DNA of 64,000 nucleotides from Mucor racemosus. Its lineage: Eukaryota > Mucoromycota > Mucoromycetes > Mucorales > Mucoraceae. The DNA lies in NCBI GenBank assembly GCA_027405735.1, contig JAPEHQ010000001.1, forward strand, positions 434,001 to 498,000, written 5' to 3'. The notes beneath the pieces are model-generated. The model did no database searches. It saw nothing but the letters and a program-made list of their open reading frames with translations, and was not told the DNA's origin. The translations under genes were made by a program, and so were the position numbers. This document shows positions 12,468-26,036 of this stretch, in pieces. Numbering within the stretch: position 1 is the stretch's first letter; the number at the start of each line of letters is the position of its first letter.

Positions 12468-12722
12468 TTGACATTTATCATAAGGCGGGCTGATGATACG
12501 ATTGATACTACTGTAGATAGAACCAGTCAATTTAATTTATGGAATTTGAATGAAAATACCAAGGAACCATTTGTAAATTCTGACGTTGGTTCTAGTAAAG
12601 CATTGAATAAATTGGCTTGGGACACAGACGGCAAAAAGGCGGCAATAGGTTCCAGTGATGGCCATGTTTATGTTTATGATACTGGAAACGTAAGATTAAA
12701 ACTTAATGTAAATCACCTCTAG
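12468..12722 (+). pseudogene. Captured cytoplasmic dynein intermediate chain 3' fragment (open frame)
   Basis: An 84-codon open frame carries the blocks FNLWNLNENTKEP, ALNKLAWDTDGKKAAIGSS and DGHVYVYDTGN. These fit the last WD blade of cytoplasmic dynein 1 intermediate chain (family pattern LDLWNLN...ALNxxxW...GxxxxxGDSxGxxxIYDxGE). The frame is open only in this copy. The sequence after GTGN corresponds to GE|gtaaga in A1, so the last residues (RLKLNVNHL) are translated former intron. A TTTTAG just upstream (12,461-12,466) looks like the former 3' splice site. It lacks the rest of the beta-propeller and the dynein-binding N-terminus, so no function as a motor subunit is expected. Whether it is transcribed, for example as antisense or siRNA source against the true gene, is unknown. 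Confidence 0.75.
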
Positions 12723-13091
12723 CGCAATAATTATAAAATAAGACTATATTTTCATCAAATAAATTACCACACAATATTAACATGTATAAAAATTTACAGT
12801 AATAAGCTCAAATCAAATGGGTATAGCATCGTATATTCTTGAAAAAGTTCTCAGGTATTATAATATCACTTATTTTTAAGACTTGCAAGGCTTGTAAGCG
12901 GAATATTAATTTAGAAAATTATTTTTGTCCAGATCATCAATTTTGACATTTTTTAATTTTTTTTTTTTTTGGTTTTGCAAATTTAGAGTTAATTATACTA
13001 CCAATTATAAAAACAAAAATATACACATATGCAGAATTTAGCGCTCTATTTGCTCAATAAAAAATAATAAACATTTTTATTGCAAAATATA

Positions 13092-13496
13092 GAGAAACGT
13101 CAAAAAAACTAAAACCTTTATCTATATTTTTACTATTAAACTTAGTTATAGCAATAATTATATTAATCATAATTTAAACATAAAAATAAATTAATTTTTT
13201 TTTTGTAATTAATATTTGCGAAATAAATAAGATCATTATATATTAACTTTTTGTTTTCAAAACATTTAAAAATTTATTATTTTATGAAATATTCTTTCCA
13301 AATTCATTTCATTTCAGTGTCAGAATATTCCACAATTTTCTTTTCTTTAAAAAAATTGATTAAAAAAAGCACCTCGTAAGTTTTTTTACAACTTACAAGT
13401 TTAGTTTTATTTATATGCTTTTGAATATCTACATTATTTGATAGTATATTATATTTTATAGTTTTAATATATTTTATGTTTTACACATTACTCATA
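13092..13496. repeat. 405 bp AT-rich insertion in A2
   Basis: A1, A4 and A5 read directly through GCAAAATATAACATGAAAATC-like sequence. A2 is split there after AATATA and resumes at ACATGAAAATCC, with ATA on both sides. No terminal inverted repeat or frame was seen. Confidence 0.55.
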
Positions 13497-14810
13497 ACAT
13501 GAAAATCCTTTAATCAAAAAACCGTTTTTGGGCCAAAGATGCTAAGTTTCATTACTTAACATTTGATATTAAGCTTTTATAAAATGTGTATTAGTCATGG
13601 CTACAATTTTCTCTCACAATGTAGTATATTTAAACGTTGATTTTGGTATCAAAATTTGATTTTTCTGTTTCTTGATCAAAATCATGAGTGTTGGTAAGGA
13701 TAAAATGAGCCCCGAAAAATGTCCGCTACAAAGTCTGAATTTTCAGACCGTACGTGGTTAAATATAAGAAAAGTTAAAAAAAAAACGCATTTTTATTTAA
13801 AATTTAGATATACTACTGTATATACTACTATAGTATAAGACGCTTAGGCGTTCAATCTTGCTATGCTCAATTATGGTATCGCTCTGCGGGCTCGCTTTTG
13901 CAACTTTTTAATGAATGTACTGTATGATATGACAGACGACGGGGTTTCTGGTAGAAAAATGTATGTTTCTATAATAACAGATATTGTTTAATTTATTTAG
14001 TTTATGATTCATGCGCTATAATGCTGCTTTTACATTGGTTGAAATGAGCAATTTAGCAGGGGTTCAATTGTGCTAAATAATGTAAAACTTTGAAAACCCT
14101 TTTCTACGTGTGTTGTTTCTCTCTTTTTGTTTTCATATTCCAAGGATATTATTCACCGTTTGATAAGGCATATCAGACTATAACGATGGTATTCCTTTTT
14201 TTTTATCTGAATGTGCATGCTAACATAAGGGACTAATGTTTTAATAAAAGTAGCAGCCTATATTAGAGATTGATATTTTTATTTAACCACACTCTAAGAT
14301 TAAATCTCATTATTTACTATCGTATTATTGGACGTATTTCTTGATTACCAGATCAAATTGAAGGCAATAATATTTATATCTACTCAATCAAAAGCTAGAT
14401 CTGGTTACAAACTCACGAAATGTTTTAGAAAAGTAATAACATTTCAAATGATACAGAAACAAAAAAAGCTACTGGCGTAACATAACAATCATAGCCTTGA
14501 TTGTAGCTATACTTAAAAACAAATCTTTTTACAGCTGACAACCGTAAATTAAAATAGTGAGTTTAAAGAAGGTTAATTTGTTTAAATTGTATGTGTAATA
14601 AAGTAACATTTATAACCTTCGATTTGGCTTGCATATAAATTTAAGCGGTAAGTGTTATTTAGGTTTATGCACGAGCAAAAGCCATTGTTGTTGTGAGCAT
14701 TATAGCTATAAACACATCTACAAATAATGATAATCGTAAACACATTGACCCTTTCATGTATTGCTCTACTACATCAACAACGCATTGTTAAATTGTATTA
14801 TCTATGCAAT

Positions 14811-15477
14811 GAAATGACACCTCTTATAAACCAAAGTCGCCATTGTCATTTCAGAAAAATAACTGATCTCGATTCGTACCTGAATTCTGCACCATAATGA
14901 CTGAGTTCCAATCAGATCTCAATAAGCATAACGAGGAAACTCTATATTATCGCTGGTGCCTGTAAAAGGAAGTATTCCTATCAAAATGCAACCTTCTACA
15001 GCACGACACCTATGATATAAAGCTGTACTTATTTTGCATTATTAATAATATATTCCAAAACTTCTGCTCATAAAATCGCAGTTGCAGTAGTTCTAGATAA
15101 GAAATCACATCCCATAAAAATAAGCTCATCAGTTGCATTTTAAATTATTATAACTGAAATGTTGAAAGGTCAACATCCATCTAATAATGATATTCTATCA
15201 TATCAAACAAAGTATCAACATCTCAACCAAGTATCTTATAAAAGAATGTTAACAAAAGACATTATGATTAAACACCTGTAAAATAGGCATCAACACACAA
15301 ACATCCACTATTTTACAATACCTATAAATAGTGCATACTTTATGAAGATATCATTTTTTTTCTTGAGATTTCTTTTAATCACAATAAAACCGTGGAAAGA
15401 CTATAATTGTATTTATCAACGCTTTTATTTCCTATTTTATTTTTCATTTTTATAAAATTATTTTAATTTTATTGCAG
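14811..15477 (+). mobile_element. Insertion J in A2 (LTR-like)
   Basis: The A1 sequence TTGTCTATAATCTAC is split in A2: TCTAT occurs before GCAATGAAATGACACC and again after the segment end ATTGCAG, giving a 5 bp duplication around 667 bp. The insert has short inverted ends (GCAAT/ATTGC) and a TATA-like CCTATAAATAG near 15,325. Its first 210 bp recur inverted at 46,667-46,878. It could be a solo LTR or another TIR element. Confidence 0.5.
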
Positions 15478-15903
15478 TCTATAACCTACAGTATAGTAAT
15501 AAAAGCAACTGTAATTTATTAGGAATTCATTCCAGTAAAAAATACAATGGAATTTTGAGAAAGGCTCGATGCGCATGTACAAACCAATTTGTGCCCCTAC
15601 GATCATGTCGTTATTCTCATGGTCAGATTTTATTTATTATGCACAAATAGGGATAATGATACCCTTATGGGCAATTCTACTATTATGCACATATGGAATT
15701 AATGTCATTCACATGGACAGAATCTATAATTTGCACATACAGACTTAACGTTATGCTCGTGTGCAGTTTCTTTATTTTGTTGTGCCCATGTGCATCTTGT
15801 TATCTTTTCAGCTATATTCAATGGGCACAACAGCTCAGGCCATAGTGTGCAGCCCGCCTGGGCACAACAAAATAATCTTGTGCAGCACAGGTCGGCCGTA
15901 ATG

Positions 15904-16113
15904 CTGGCACACATTAGCTTGTGAAAGTTGCCATTTGAGGACATTGTATCGAAAACAAAATACCTACTACAGTATTATGCAAAGTTGGAAATTATTAGTA
16001 TCAAAATTCTGTCGAGACAGGGTTTATTGTTTGTTTTCTACAGTTGTAAGAAGTCAGTTTCAAATGGCTTTATATTGTATTCAAATGGTCAAAGTTTATG
16101 TATACATACAATC
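15904..16113 (+). repeat. Repeat F, right half, merging with repeat E
   Basis: This matches 17,838-18,040, the uninterrupted F (shared ACACATTAG and ATCAAAATTC blocks), and so continues the F half that stops at 5,393. It begins with CTG, repeating the triplet before A1. Its end leads into repeat E, interrupted by the solo LTR that follows. Confidence 0.65.
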
Positions 16114-16642
16114 TGTTGTATTCCACCTACTAGTATCATACATTATCACCTTCTACAGTATCAATACATCTTACAATCTATTGACTACGACATGTATTGA
16201 AGTGCAAGTCTTGATATCGGATATAAGAAACTCCTAGCGTACCAAGTTTAATCCAGTAATTACCAAGAACGCTTGGACCTCAATTATGACACCACATTAT
16301 TTCATCCCAGCAGTTAACCAATCAAGTAGTTATCAAATCAACATCCAAGCATATTTAACGCAGCATTGAAACAACACAACTCACAAGCTCTGCAAGAACG
16401 GTTAAATTATGATTGATCCATCTCAATCCATAGATTACTATCAAACAGATCCAATAGTTCAATAGTGCCTTAAATTACATCTCAGGATCTCAATGTCTAA
16501 TCAATATAAAAGGCCATACTTTTACATCTAAATAAACGATATCTTGTTTTTATTATACAGTTGAAGAACTGATTAATTACTCATTCTTTTATAATTGTAT
16601 TCTTTTTTAAGTACTATTTATCAATCCTGAAAATATACGACA
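16114..16642 (+). mobile_element. Solo LTR, 529 bp family, copy 1
   Basis: It starts TGTTGTATTCCACC and ends AAATATACGACA. It is flanked by CAATC on both sides (16,109-16,113 and 16,643-16,647), a 5 bp target duplication. The empty site TACATACAATCTTATTTATAG survives at 1,940-1,962. A TATA-like AATATAAAAGG and an AATAAA-like CTAAATAAACG lie in the expected order. Four full copies in the window (this one, 51,722, 58,332, 60,060) are all exactly 529 bp with few differences by eye, so they are fairly young. No pol gene of this family is present. Confidence 0.85.
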
Positions 16643-16875
16643 CAATCTTCTTTATAGAAAGAGTAATAATAAAGAGTAGTAACATTTATCATGGGGAACG
16701 TAGGCTTTATTATTAGAAAGAGAAAAAATAATATGGTAAAAGAAAGAACCAAACGTTTCTAGGTCTTGGTATAAGAGACTATTTATAAGAATAACATTTC
16801 AATATGAGTTAGATATACAATTGGCTCCAAAAATAGCTGTTTAATATCCTCAAAAATCGACAAATAGTATTCAGA
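16643..16875 (+). repeat. Dispersed repeat E, copy 2
   Basis: This matches 1,945-2,165 and continues the sequence interrupted by the preceding LTR. A third, more diverged relative seems to occur inverted near 53,150-53,230. Confidence 0.6.
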
Positions 16876-17079
16876 TTTTTTCACCTAATATTTTGTTGAA
16901 GTTCCATTATATTTATTATTTAAAAAAAGATATACTGTACCTTCACTCTATGACTATTGATATTCGCCCTAAAATAAAAGGGTTATAATTACCAGAATAT
17001 AAATAGATTCACTAAAGATTGACCTAAAGTTGACCTAAAATCGATTGTAAAATTCATTACCCAGATTAGGAATGGGCTT

Positions 17080-17440
17080 CAATTCGAGTTTGAATCGAGT
17101 TTTAACGGAAACGGCCATTCGATTCGAGTTGGAAAACGGCCCGTTCTTTTGTAATCCAGATAAAAAACGGGGCAGGAGCAAGTATTGGTTTGCCTTAAGG
17201 AGGCTGTTAATAGCAACCTTGTCAAGTTAATATGGGATTATGAATTGATAATAGCAACCTTGTCAAGTTAATATGGGATTATGAATTGATAATAGCATAT
17301 TTGACAGTTTCACAACTTGAAGTATTTTTTCAATCCTGTTTTCGAGCTTAGCTAACAAAAAAAGAAAAGAAGAAACTCGAATACCCTCATTCGAGTTTGC
17401 ATAAAAAACGGCCCGTTAAAGCAGTCAAACTCGGTTAACC
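17080..17440. repeat. Region with CGAG-rich palindromic motifs and a 41 bp tandem duplication
   Basis: A 41 bp unit beginning AATAGCAACCTTGTC is present twice without mismatch (about 17,208-17,289). On both sides lie repeated TTCGAGTT/AACTCGAA and AACGGCCCGTT motifs (17,090-17,150 and 17,375-17,440) in loosely mirrored order, as in a small inverted-repeat element that acquired an internal duplication. Confidence 0.5.
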
Positions 17441-17499
17441 ATAATACGATGCGTTGTTTGTGAAATCCTAACCCAGATGCGAGATATTAATTTTGTGCT

Positions 17500-17610
17500 T
17501 AAACTAGGTACCGTAGTCTTTTCCCACATAATAAATTGAAAACCTTTTTATTTGAAATTATGCCATGCAATTCAAATAAAAAATTATGAATATAAACTAT
17601 AAATAATCAA
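17500..17610 (+). repeat. Diverged relative of the palindrome arms at 47.9-48.7 kb
   Basis: CACATAATAAATT followed by ATGCCATGCAATTCAAATAA and TATGAATATAAAC matches the start of the large inverted repeat at 47,940-48,015. It shows that the arm sequence also exists as a single dispersed copy. Confidence 0.55.
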
Positions 17611-17734
17611 GGGAATAGTAAACTATACTGTATATATCAAACTTGTTTAGTAATCAAGTTGATCTTAGACAGCATCTTAGATCTAGTAATTTTAAGATAA
17701 TAAATTTTTTTTATTCATATCTATATTGATGTAG

Positions 17735-18060
17735 TATGGCAGCTTGATTGGATCAGTATTTTTATAGAGATCGTTTTTAAATTGCTTTCAATAAAAGTGC
17801 GCAGTAAGCTATGGATGCGCTTTAATTATAATTTTCTCGACACACATTAGGCTGTGAACATTTCCCTTTGAAATCAACGTGCCAAAGAGGTGCCCCTACT
17901 CTCATGTAAAGTTGAAAGTTATCAGGATCAAAATTCCATGACACAGGGGGTTTGCTGTAAATTTTTTACGTTTGTAAAATGTAGGTTTCAGATGGCTTAT
18001 AAATGGGTTTCGAATGTTGTTTTCGCTTAATATTGAGTCGAATCATGTAAAATCTTCAAT
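17735..18060 (+). repeat. Repeat F, uninterrupted copy
   Basis: This copy continues through TTTTCTCGACACACATTAG, the point at which the other copy (5,281-5,393 plus 15,904-16,113) is split by the A1-A2 block. It is used here as the empty-site reference. No coding potential. Confidence 0.6.
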
Positions 18061-19054
18061 AAAGATGTATCTTCATCACTTTATAGGCCATTGATATCTC
18101 TCGGAAAATAGAAATACTAATAGCAGAATACAAGTGCACTGGCAAAACATCGACCAATATTGAACAAGATCTGCCTAAAATTGATTATTAAAAATTGAGT
18201 ACCTAAATTGAAGTATTAATTTTTTGTATTTACAAGATAGGTCAAACTCAAAGTTACTTTGCATTTTTTGTTTTAGCGAAAAATATTAATTTTTGGTCAA
18301 GATAATCAAAATAATAGTTCATATTACAGCTTGACCCTATGATAACGGCGTTTAAAAATTTATTTTACAAATCGACCAGAAAATGATTAAAAAATCAAAA
18401 TTGTTTAATGGCTCAAGAACTGCAAAGTAAGTTGACCTAGAGTAATAAATATTTTTTGTACAGTTTTAAATTCTGCATCCATATAAATAAAAATACAGAA
18501 AACATTCCACATTAAATTTTGCGTAAAATGCAATTGAAATTTTGGAGGTTTTTTGAATATACACATCATATTTTATAAATATATTTAAAATATAACTAAT
18601 TGAAATAATGCGCAAAAACATTATCTAACGATCGAGCTGTTGCAAAATCTTCTAGCTGCATTTTTCGTAGAGAAAACGAGATTTTTGTCCATTTTTTTTC
18701 AGATTCAGAATTTGGGATGAGGGTATATAAGGGAAAAATGGAAGCTAGAAATGAAGGTATCTTTTTGTACACATTTTTAAGGATATCTCCACGAAAAATT
18801 AATATTTTAAAAAAAACTAAATTGGATCCGAGAGAGCTTAACGAGAGTAATGATATGAATGCAAAAAAAAGGTTGCTCAATTTAACCAATATTTTGAAAC
18901 CTACTATAGAAATGCTCAAAAAAATGAAAAAAAATAAAAGTGCTCAGAATTTTTTTATAATAAAATATATTATAGAGCACTTCAAAACAAGTAAGTTTTA
19001 TTAATAAAAAGTGTTAGTATAGCTTAATGTTTTCTAGAGATATGAAGCCTCAAA
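18061..19054. other. AT-rich DNA with a Lys-rich open stretch
   Basis: No recognised gene. A 95-codon open frame at 18,717-19,004 (+) is Lys/Asn/Ile-rich with no known motif. It probably reflects purine-strand bias, and the opposite strand is open over the same bases. Confidence 0.35.
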
Positions 19055-19440
19055 GTTTTCAATCCATTAGCAGTGAAATGCGCGTAAAAAATCTGAAACC
19101 TTAACACTGAAAAATTAATACCAACTGCAAAAAATAGGATATTTTCGGAAACTTATTTTTGAATTAAAGCTGAACATCTCAGGTACATTGGCATATAATT
19201 TTTTCTTGGTATTATTTAGTAAAAAAAAAAAGCTGAACAGAGATGAAAAGTGGGACCTAGTTTTAAAGAAAAAAGTACGAATTTTTGAGTCTTTTGTGAG
19301 ATATAGAATAGGTAGCATAACGTGACCAATTCATATATATTTTGAAGCGTCTAAGGTGTATTTTAAAAAGTATTGAATATGGAGTTAGGTGTAGAAAACA
19401 GAGCATGCTACGATTTTGAAGATTTTAATATGCAATATTA
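19055..19440 (+). repeat. Dispersed repeat D, copy 1
   Basis: It matches 28,265-28,672 in the same orientation over about 390 bp (shared blocks such as AACATCTCAGGTACATTGGC and CGATTTTGAAGATT), with many scattered differences. No frame. It lies 350 bp upstream of the SSB gene. Confidence 0.65.
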
Positions 19441-19789
19441 GCTCTACCATCTTTCATTATTCTTTAATGACAAGTAATGAAACGCTAAACTTTCATGTTC
19501 CATTTAAACGGATTTTCAAAATGATGGTATAAATTCTCTCAAAACCATCAACCATCAACTTCACAACCTACAAAACAAGCATGATAAACAAGTTGTATAA
19601 TCAGTTGCATTAAGGAGGACATTTGAACGATATATTCATTGTTACATTTCGCTCGCCCAGTCACACAAAGAAATGAAGGAAGGCCATGCTCTTTGTTGTT
19701 TTCGTTGAAGCGCAGCGTATATATTAAATTTTTTCATTCATTTTGCTTTTTTTCTGTATCCTTTTTTTTCTTATATTTTGTATAACATA

Positions 19790-20497
19790 ATGTCAGCACT
19801 CTTCCGTCCTGCTACTCAATCGCTCAAATTTGTTAGAGTAAGTTTGTATATAATGCCAACATTAGGAAATCTTGTTGACGCGTTCAATTCCATAGTCATT
19901 CTCCGTATCTGCTGCTCGTTCAGATTGTAAGTACAATCTATAGACGATTGATTTTCATTTATTAAGAGATTTAACAGTAAACAAAATCCAACTCATTGGA
20001 CGTATCGGTGCTGATCCCACTAGAAATGAGGTTGGAGACCGTCATGTCACTAAATACACAGTCGCTACTTCCGAAACAAGACCTGACAAAGAAGGTGATT
20101 TATAGGGATATATTATATGAAAATCGCATATTAAACAGTATTTGGATATAGGTAATTTGATTAAACGTACTCAATGGCATCGCATTGTTTATTGGCAAGC
20201 AGGCGATTGGTTTAGCAAGGTTAAGAAAGGGTAAGATATTTTGTGATTTGCCACAACAAAATCTAATGTATCTATTATTCCAGCGATCAAGTCTATGTAG
20301 AGGGAACTCTTCGTTATAACGATTATGTCGATAAGGACAATATCCCAAGAACTAAGGCTGAAATCAATCAAAGTAAGTTGATATATATATGCAATTTTTT
20401 AAATGAAATCTCATCATTTTTTTTTTCATGCATTTTAGCTTCTTTCAAGTTGTTAAATCCCTCTCGTAATCAAGCACAAGAAGAAGACGAAGAATAA
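19790..20497 (+). CDS. Mitochondrial single-stranded DNA-binding protein (RIM1/SSB family)
   Basis: It encodes a homotetrameric OB-fold protein that coats single-stranded mtDNA during replication. Six exons fit GT-AG borders and frame: 19790-19837, 19896-19926, 19978-20094, 20152-20230, 20284-20372, 20439-20497, about 140 aa, the usual size of eukaryotic mtSSB. The N-terminus is Ser/Arg-rich without acidic residues (MSALFRPATQSLKFVR, then SFSVSAARSD), as expected for a mitochondrial presequence. From residue 27 the core reads NKIQLIGRIGADP, then YTVATSE, then TQWHRIVYW, then KGDQVYVEGTLRY, the classic SSB order (strand 1, loop, W-H-R, K-G...V-x-G). The end is acidic (QEEDEE), like the SSB tail, although mitochondrial forms often lack it. 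The gene converges on the TspO-like gene with 270 bp between the stops. Confidence 0.93.
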
Positions 20498-20767
20498 GTT
20501 ACTTCTTAATAATAAACTTGTCCCTATTTCTTTTCATATTTGTTTATTTTTACTTGTTTTGACAATTTGATTGTAACATTAGACAACCTAAAAAACAAGC
20601 CACATAAAGAAATAATAACAAGCAGGAAAGGTATCACTGCATACAGTTACACAACATGATTCTAGGATATATTTTTTTGTATAAGGGCAAAATATTACCA
20701 ATATTTATTATTAAAAAGGTTGAATATGATGTTAAAAAAGGGGTGGGGGTAATAGAAAAGGTTAAAC

Positions 20768-21731
20768 TTAACCAAGAAGAGGAGCGTTTTCTTCAGTCGA
20801 ACGACCAACGAGCTTGAAGACGTAAGGACGGAGAGGATACAAAAGGGTGATGATAGCACCAACTAATGCAGGCCAGTGAATCCAAGCGTCATGTTGATTA
20901 GTAAAGATGGCCAAAAGACCGAGTCCGATGACTACAGCACCAGTAATATCACCCTTTTGCTTCTTGTATTCAACATAACCGACAGCAGTGGATGATAAGA
21001 AAATGATGGCAAGAATAGCCAAGATGCGAATCCAGATAGAAGGACCATTTTCACGAAGACCAGTGAAAGCTTGGAAAAGGTTAACAGTAGCAGAGAAGAC
21101 GATCCAACCGTGCCATAAAGAGAAAGGAGCATGAATGAAGAGTTTATCCCACCAGCTTGTAGTAGGGTAATCCTTGGAAAGTTTGTCTATGATAAAAGAT
21201 AAGATATATGCTAGAAAAAAAAAATGTCATGCGATATTATACTTACAGAAAACGCAAGATACAGATGAAGCAGTTAAAAGAACGAAGATGAAACCAATGA
21301 TAAAGTGACCATGTTGCTATTTTAGAGAAAGGGTTGATTAATATCATTTACATTGATAAAATAGAGCAAAACTTACCAAAAGAGTCAACCAAGCAGAACT
21401 AAGCAAGACGGAAACAACGAAATGCCATCCGACACCATGAATAGCAGCCTCATGAGCGGGTTCAAACCATTGGTAAATAACAAAACCACCGAGGAGGAAA
21501 TGAATAAGAGTCCAAACATATTCAATCCAGTGAGCTAAATGTGTGATTAATATACGATAAGATAAACCATCATTTGCCGTTATATTACTTACATGGGGTA
21601 AAATAAGTTTGGCCATCATGGACGACGCCATCAGATGGAGCAGAGCCTACAAGGTTGTAGACAGTAGCAGAAAGGAAAACGAGGTAAACCAAGACATTGG
21701 CAACCTTTTGAAAGATATGAAGATTTGACAT
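20768..21731 (-). CDS. Polytopic membrane protein, TspO/tryptophan-rich sensory-like
   Basis: The proposed exons are 21593-21731, 21377-21534, 21247-21316 and 20768-21186, giving 261 aa. At least six hydrophobic segments follow a short N-terminus, and the tail ends in STEENAPLLG. The pattern YFTPSHWIEYVWTLIHFLLG, later PFSLWHGWIVFSATVN, resembles the FTP...W...W and P-F-S-x-x-x-G-W signatures of TspO/MBR-related 'tryptophan-rich sensory' proteins. Those proteins bind porphyrins or other lipophilic ligands. Fungal members of this larger form have no settled function, and a different membrane family cannot be excluded. All four exons keep frame and the start ATG is the first in the exon. A 35-nt T run and about 760 bp separate it from the divergent kinesin gene. 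Confidence 0.62.
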
Positions 21732-22063
21732 TATTCTTTTGTTTTTGTTTATGAAAAGAAAAGAAAAAAAAAAGAAAAAGAAAAAAGATTTATGCTTTGA
21801 ACATTTGCTCTTTATATATACACGATTTTATTTATTGTTGTATGATGTGTGTGAGAGAGTAAAGTTCTGTGTGTGTAAGTGTGACGAAAATGAAGGCAAC
21901 CTTATTTTTAAGCTGATTTATGGATTTTCTTTCTCTTCATTTTGTTAGAAAAAGGGTAGTTTAGACCTATTGTATATGTGTTTCATCCTTACATTTTACT
22001 ATCATAACATTATTTGTGCATGAAAATGTTATAATCCCACATTTGCAATGATTTTTGTTTTTT

Positions 22064-22064
<1 letters not shown>

Positions 22065-22099
<35 letters not shown>
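22065..22099. repeat. 35 nt poly(T) run between two divergent genes
   Basis: An uninterrupted T35 is preceded by further T-rich DNA. It sits in the 764 bp shared upstream region of the TspO-like gene (-) and kinesin gene (+). Such rigid poly(dA:dT) tracts commonly exclude nucleosomes at fungal promoters; that role is inferred here. AT dinucleotide runs also occur inside the first two kinesin introns (22,560-22,580 and 22,633-22,652). Confidence 0.6.
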
Positions 22100-22495
22100 C
22101 CTTGCACAAAAAAAAGTTGCACAAAACTTGAACGGATTCAATTTTAATTAAGTAAATTGTGCATACAAGTGATGTTCGGGAAAACACTAAAATAAACCTT
22201 CTGACAAGAAAATGACGTGAAAATTCTATTCAAATTTACTGGTTGTTTCCTATTAGTTTTTGCATAAAAAATCAAACGTTTTGTCCCCTTGATTTTGGCT
22301 GAATTTAGGTAATATTGTACCACAATGATTTTTTTGTTTGGGGTGAGAGTAATGTTGTATATACACACTCACCGGGTATTCATTCATAAACCCTTTCCCC
22401 TCTCCTTGAGCTAAACTGTAATACACACACAATATTATAGATAATTATTTCTTTTTCTTTCTTTTTGTTTCTTCCCTTTCTCCCACTCTATTTCC

Positions 22496-25508
<3,013 letters not shown>

Positions 25509-26036
25509 AACATCTACAAATAAATCTATATCCATATATTAAATAATTATTATACAACAAGTTGTCTCCTTTTTCATCCTTTCGAACCATTGCACTAATT
25601 TTCAAAATGAGTTTTTAAGAATCTTCAACAACACAATTTACTATGATATATTTTGGTATAGAATGGCAGCAAAATACTTTTCTTTATCATTATGTTTTTT
25701 GTTGTGAGTTTTTATTTGTAAGAATAATTTATTTGCTATTGATCACATTCTTCATCAATTATAGCTTGAACCTCGGCCTTCCACAACTACTACTACATCA
25801 TGTACAGCGCATGCGAAAAGGCAGATTCGTAAAGATGTATTACATCAAGGCATGTACTATATTCCCTTTATTAGTTTAAAGCAAAAACTTTGTATCGATT
25901 CCATCAGCAAAATCATATATAACGATTTTCACTAAATTTGAACAACATGCAATTTTTGTGAAATCAAATTTCAAGTTGAGTATTCTGATGAATGTTAGTT
26001 ATACATCAGACTATATTCAAACCAATATCTTTATAA
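25509..26036. other. Intergenic region between convergent kinesin and F-box genes
   Basis: 528 bp of AT-rich DNA separate the two convergent stop codons. No gene or repeat relationship was noticed; it should hold both 3' UTRs. Confidence 0.5.

Larger units (their letters stand above)
10942..15903 (+). mobile_element. CACTA-like element copy A2, gene-fragment carrier
   Basis: It starts CACTACAGCC and ends with GCACAGGTCGGCCGTAATG, so the ends are inverted repeats of about 10 bp (CACTACGGCC consensus). The last 310 bp hold about ten TGTGC/GCACA motifs, and the left end has GGGCATAA/GATCT motifs. Inside are the least damaged dynein intermediate chain fragment (12,468-12,722), a 405 bp insertion (13,092-13,496) and a 667 bp insertion (14,811-15,477), each absent from A1. 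No transposase coding sequence is apparent, so it would need enzymes in trans. The three bases after it, CTG, equal those before A1. Confidence 0.7.

Noticed and set aside
18717..19004. 95-codon Lys-rich frame
   Set aside because: Both strands are open over the same bases because of purine bias; no known motif and no neighbouring exon.
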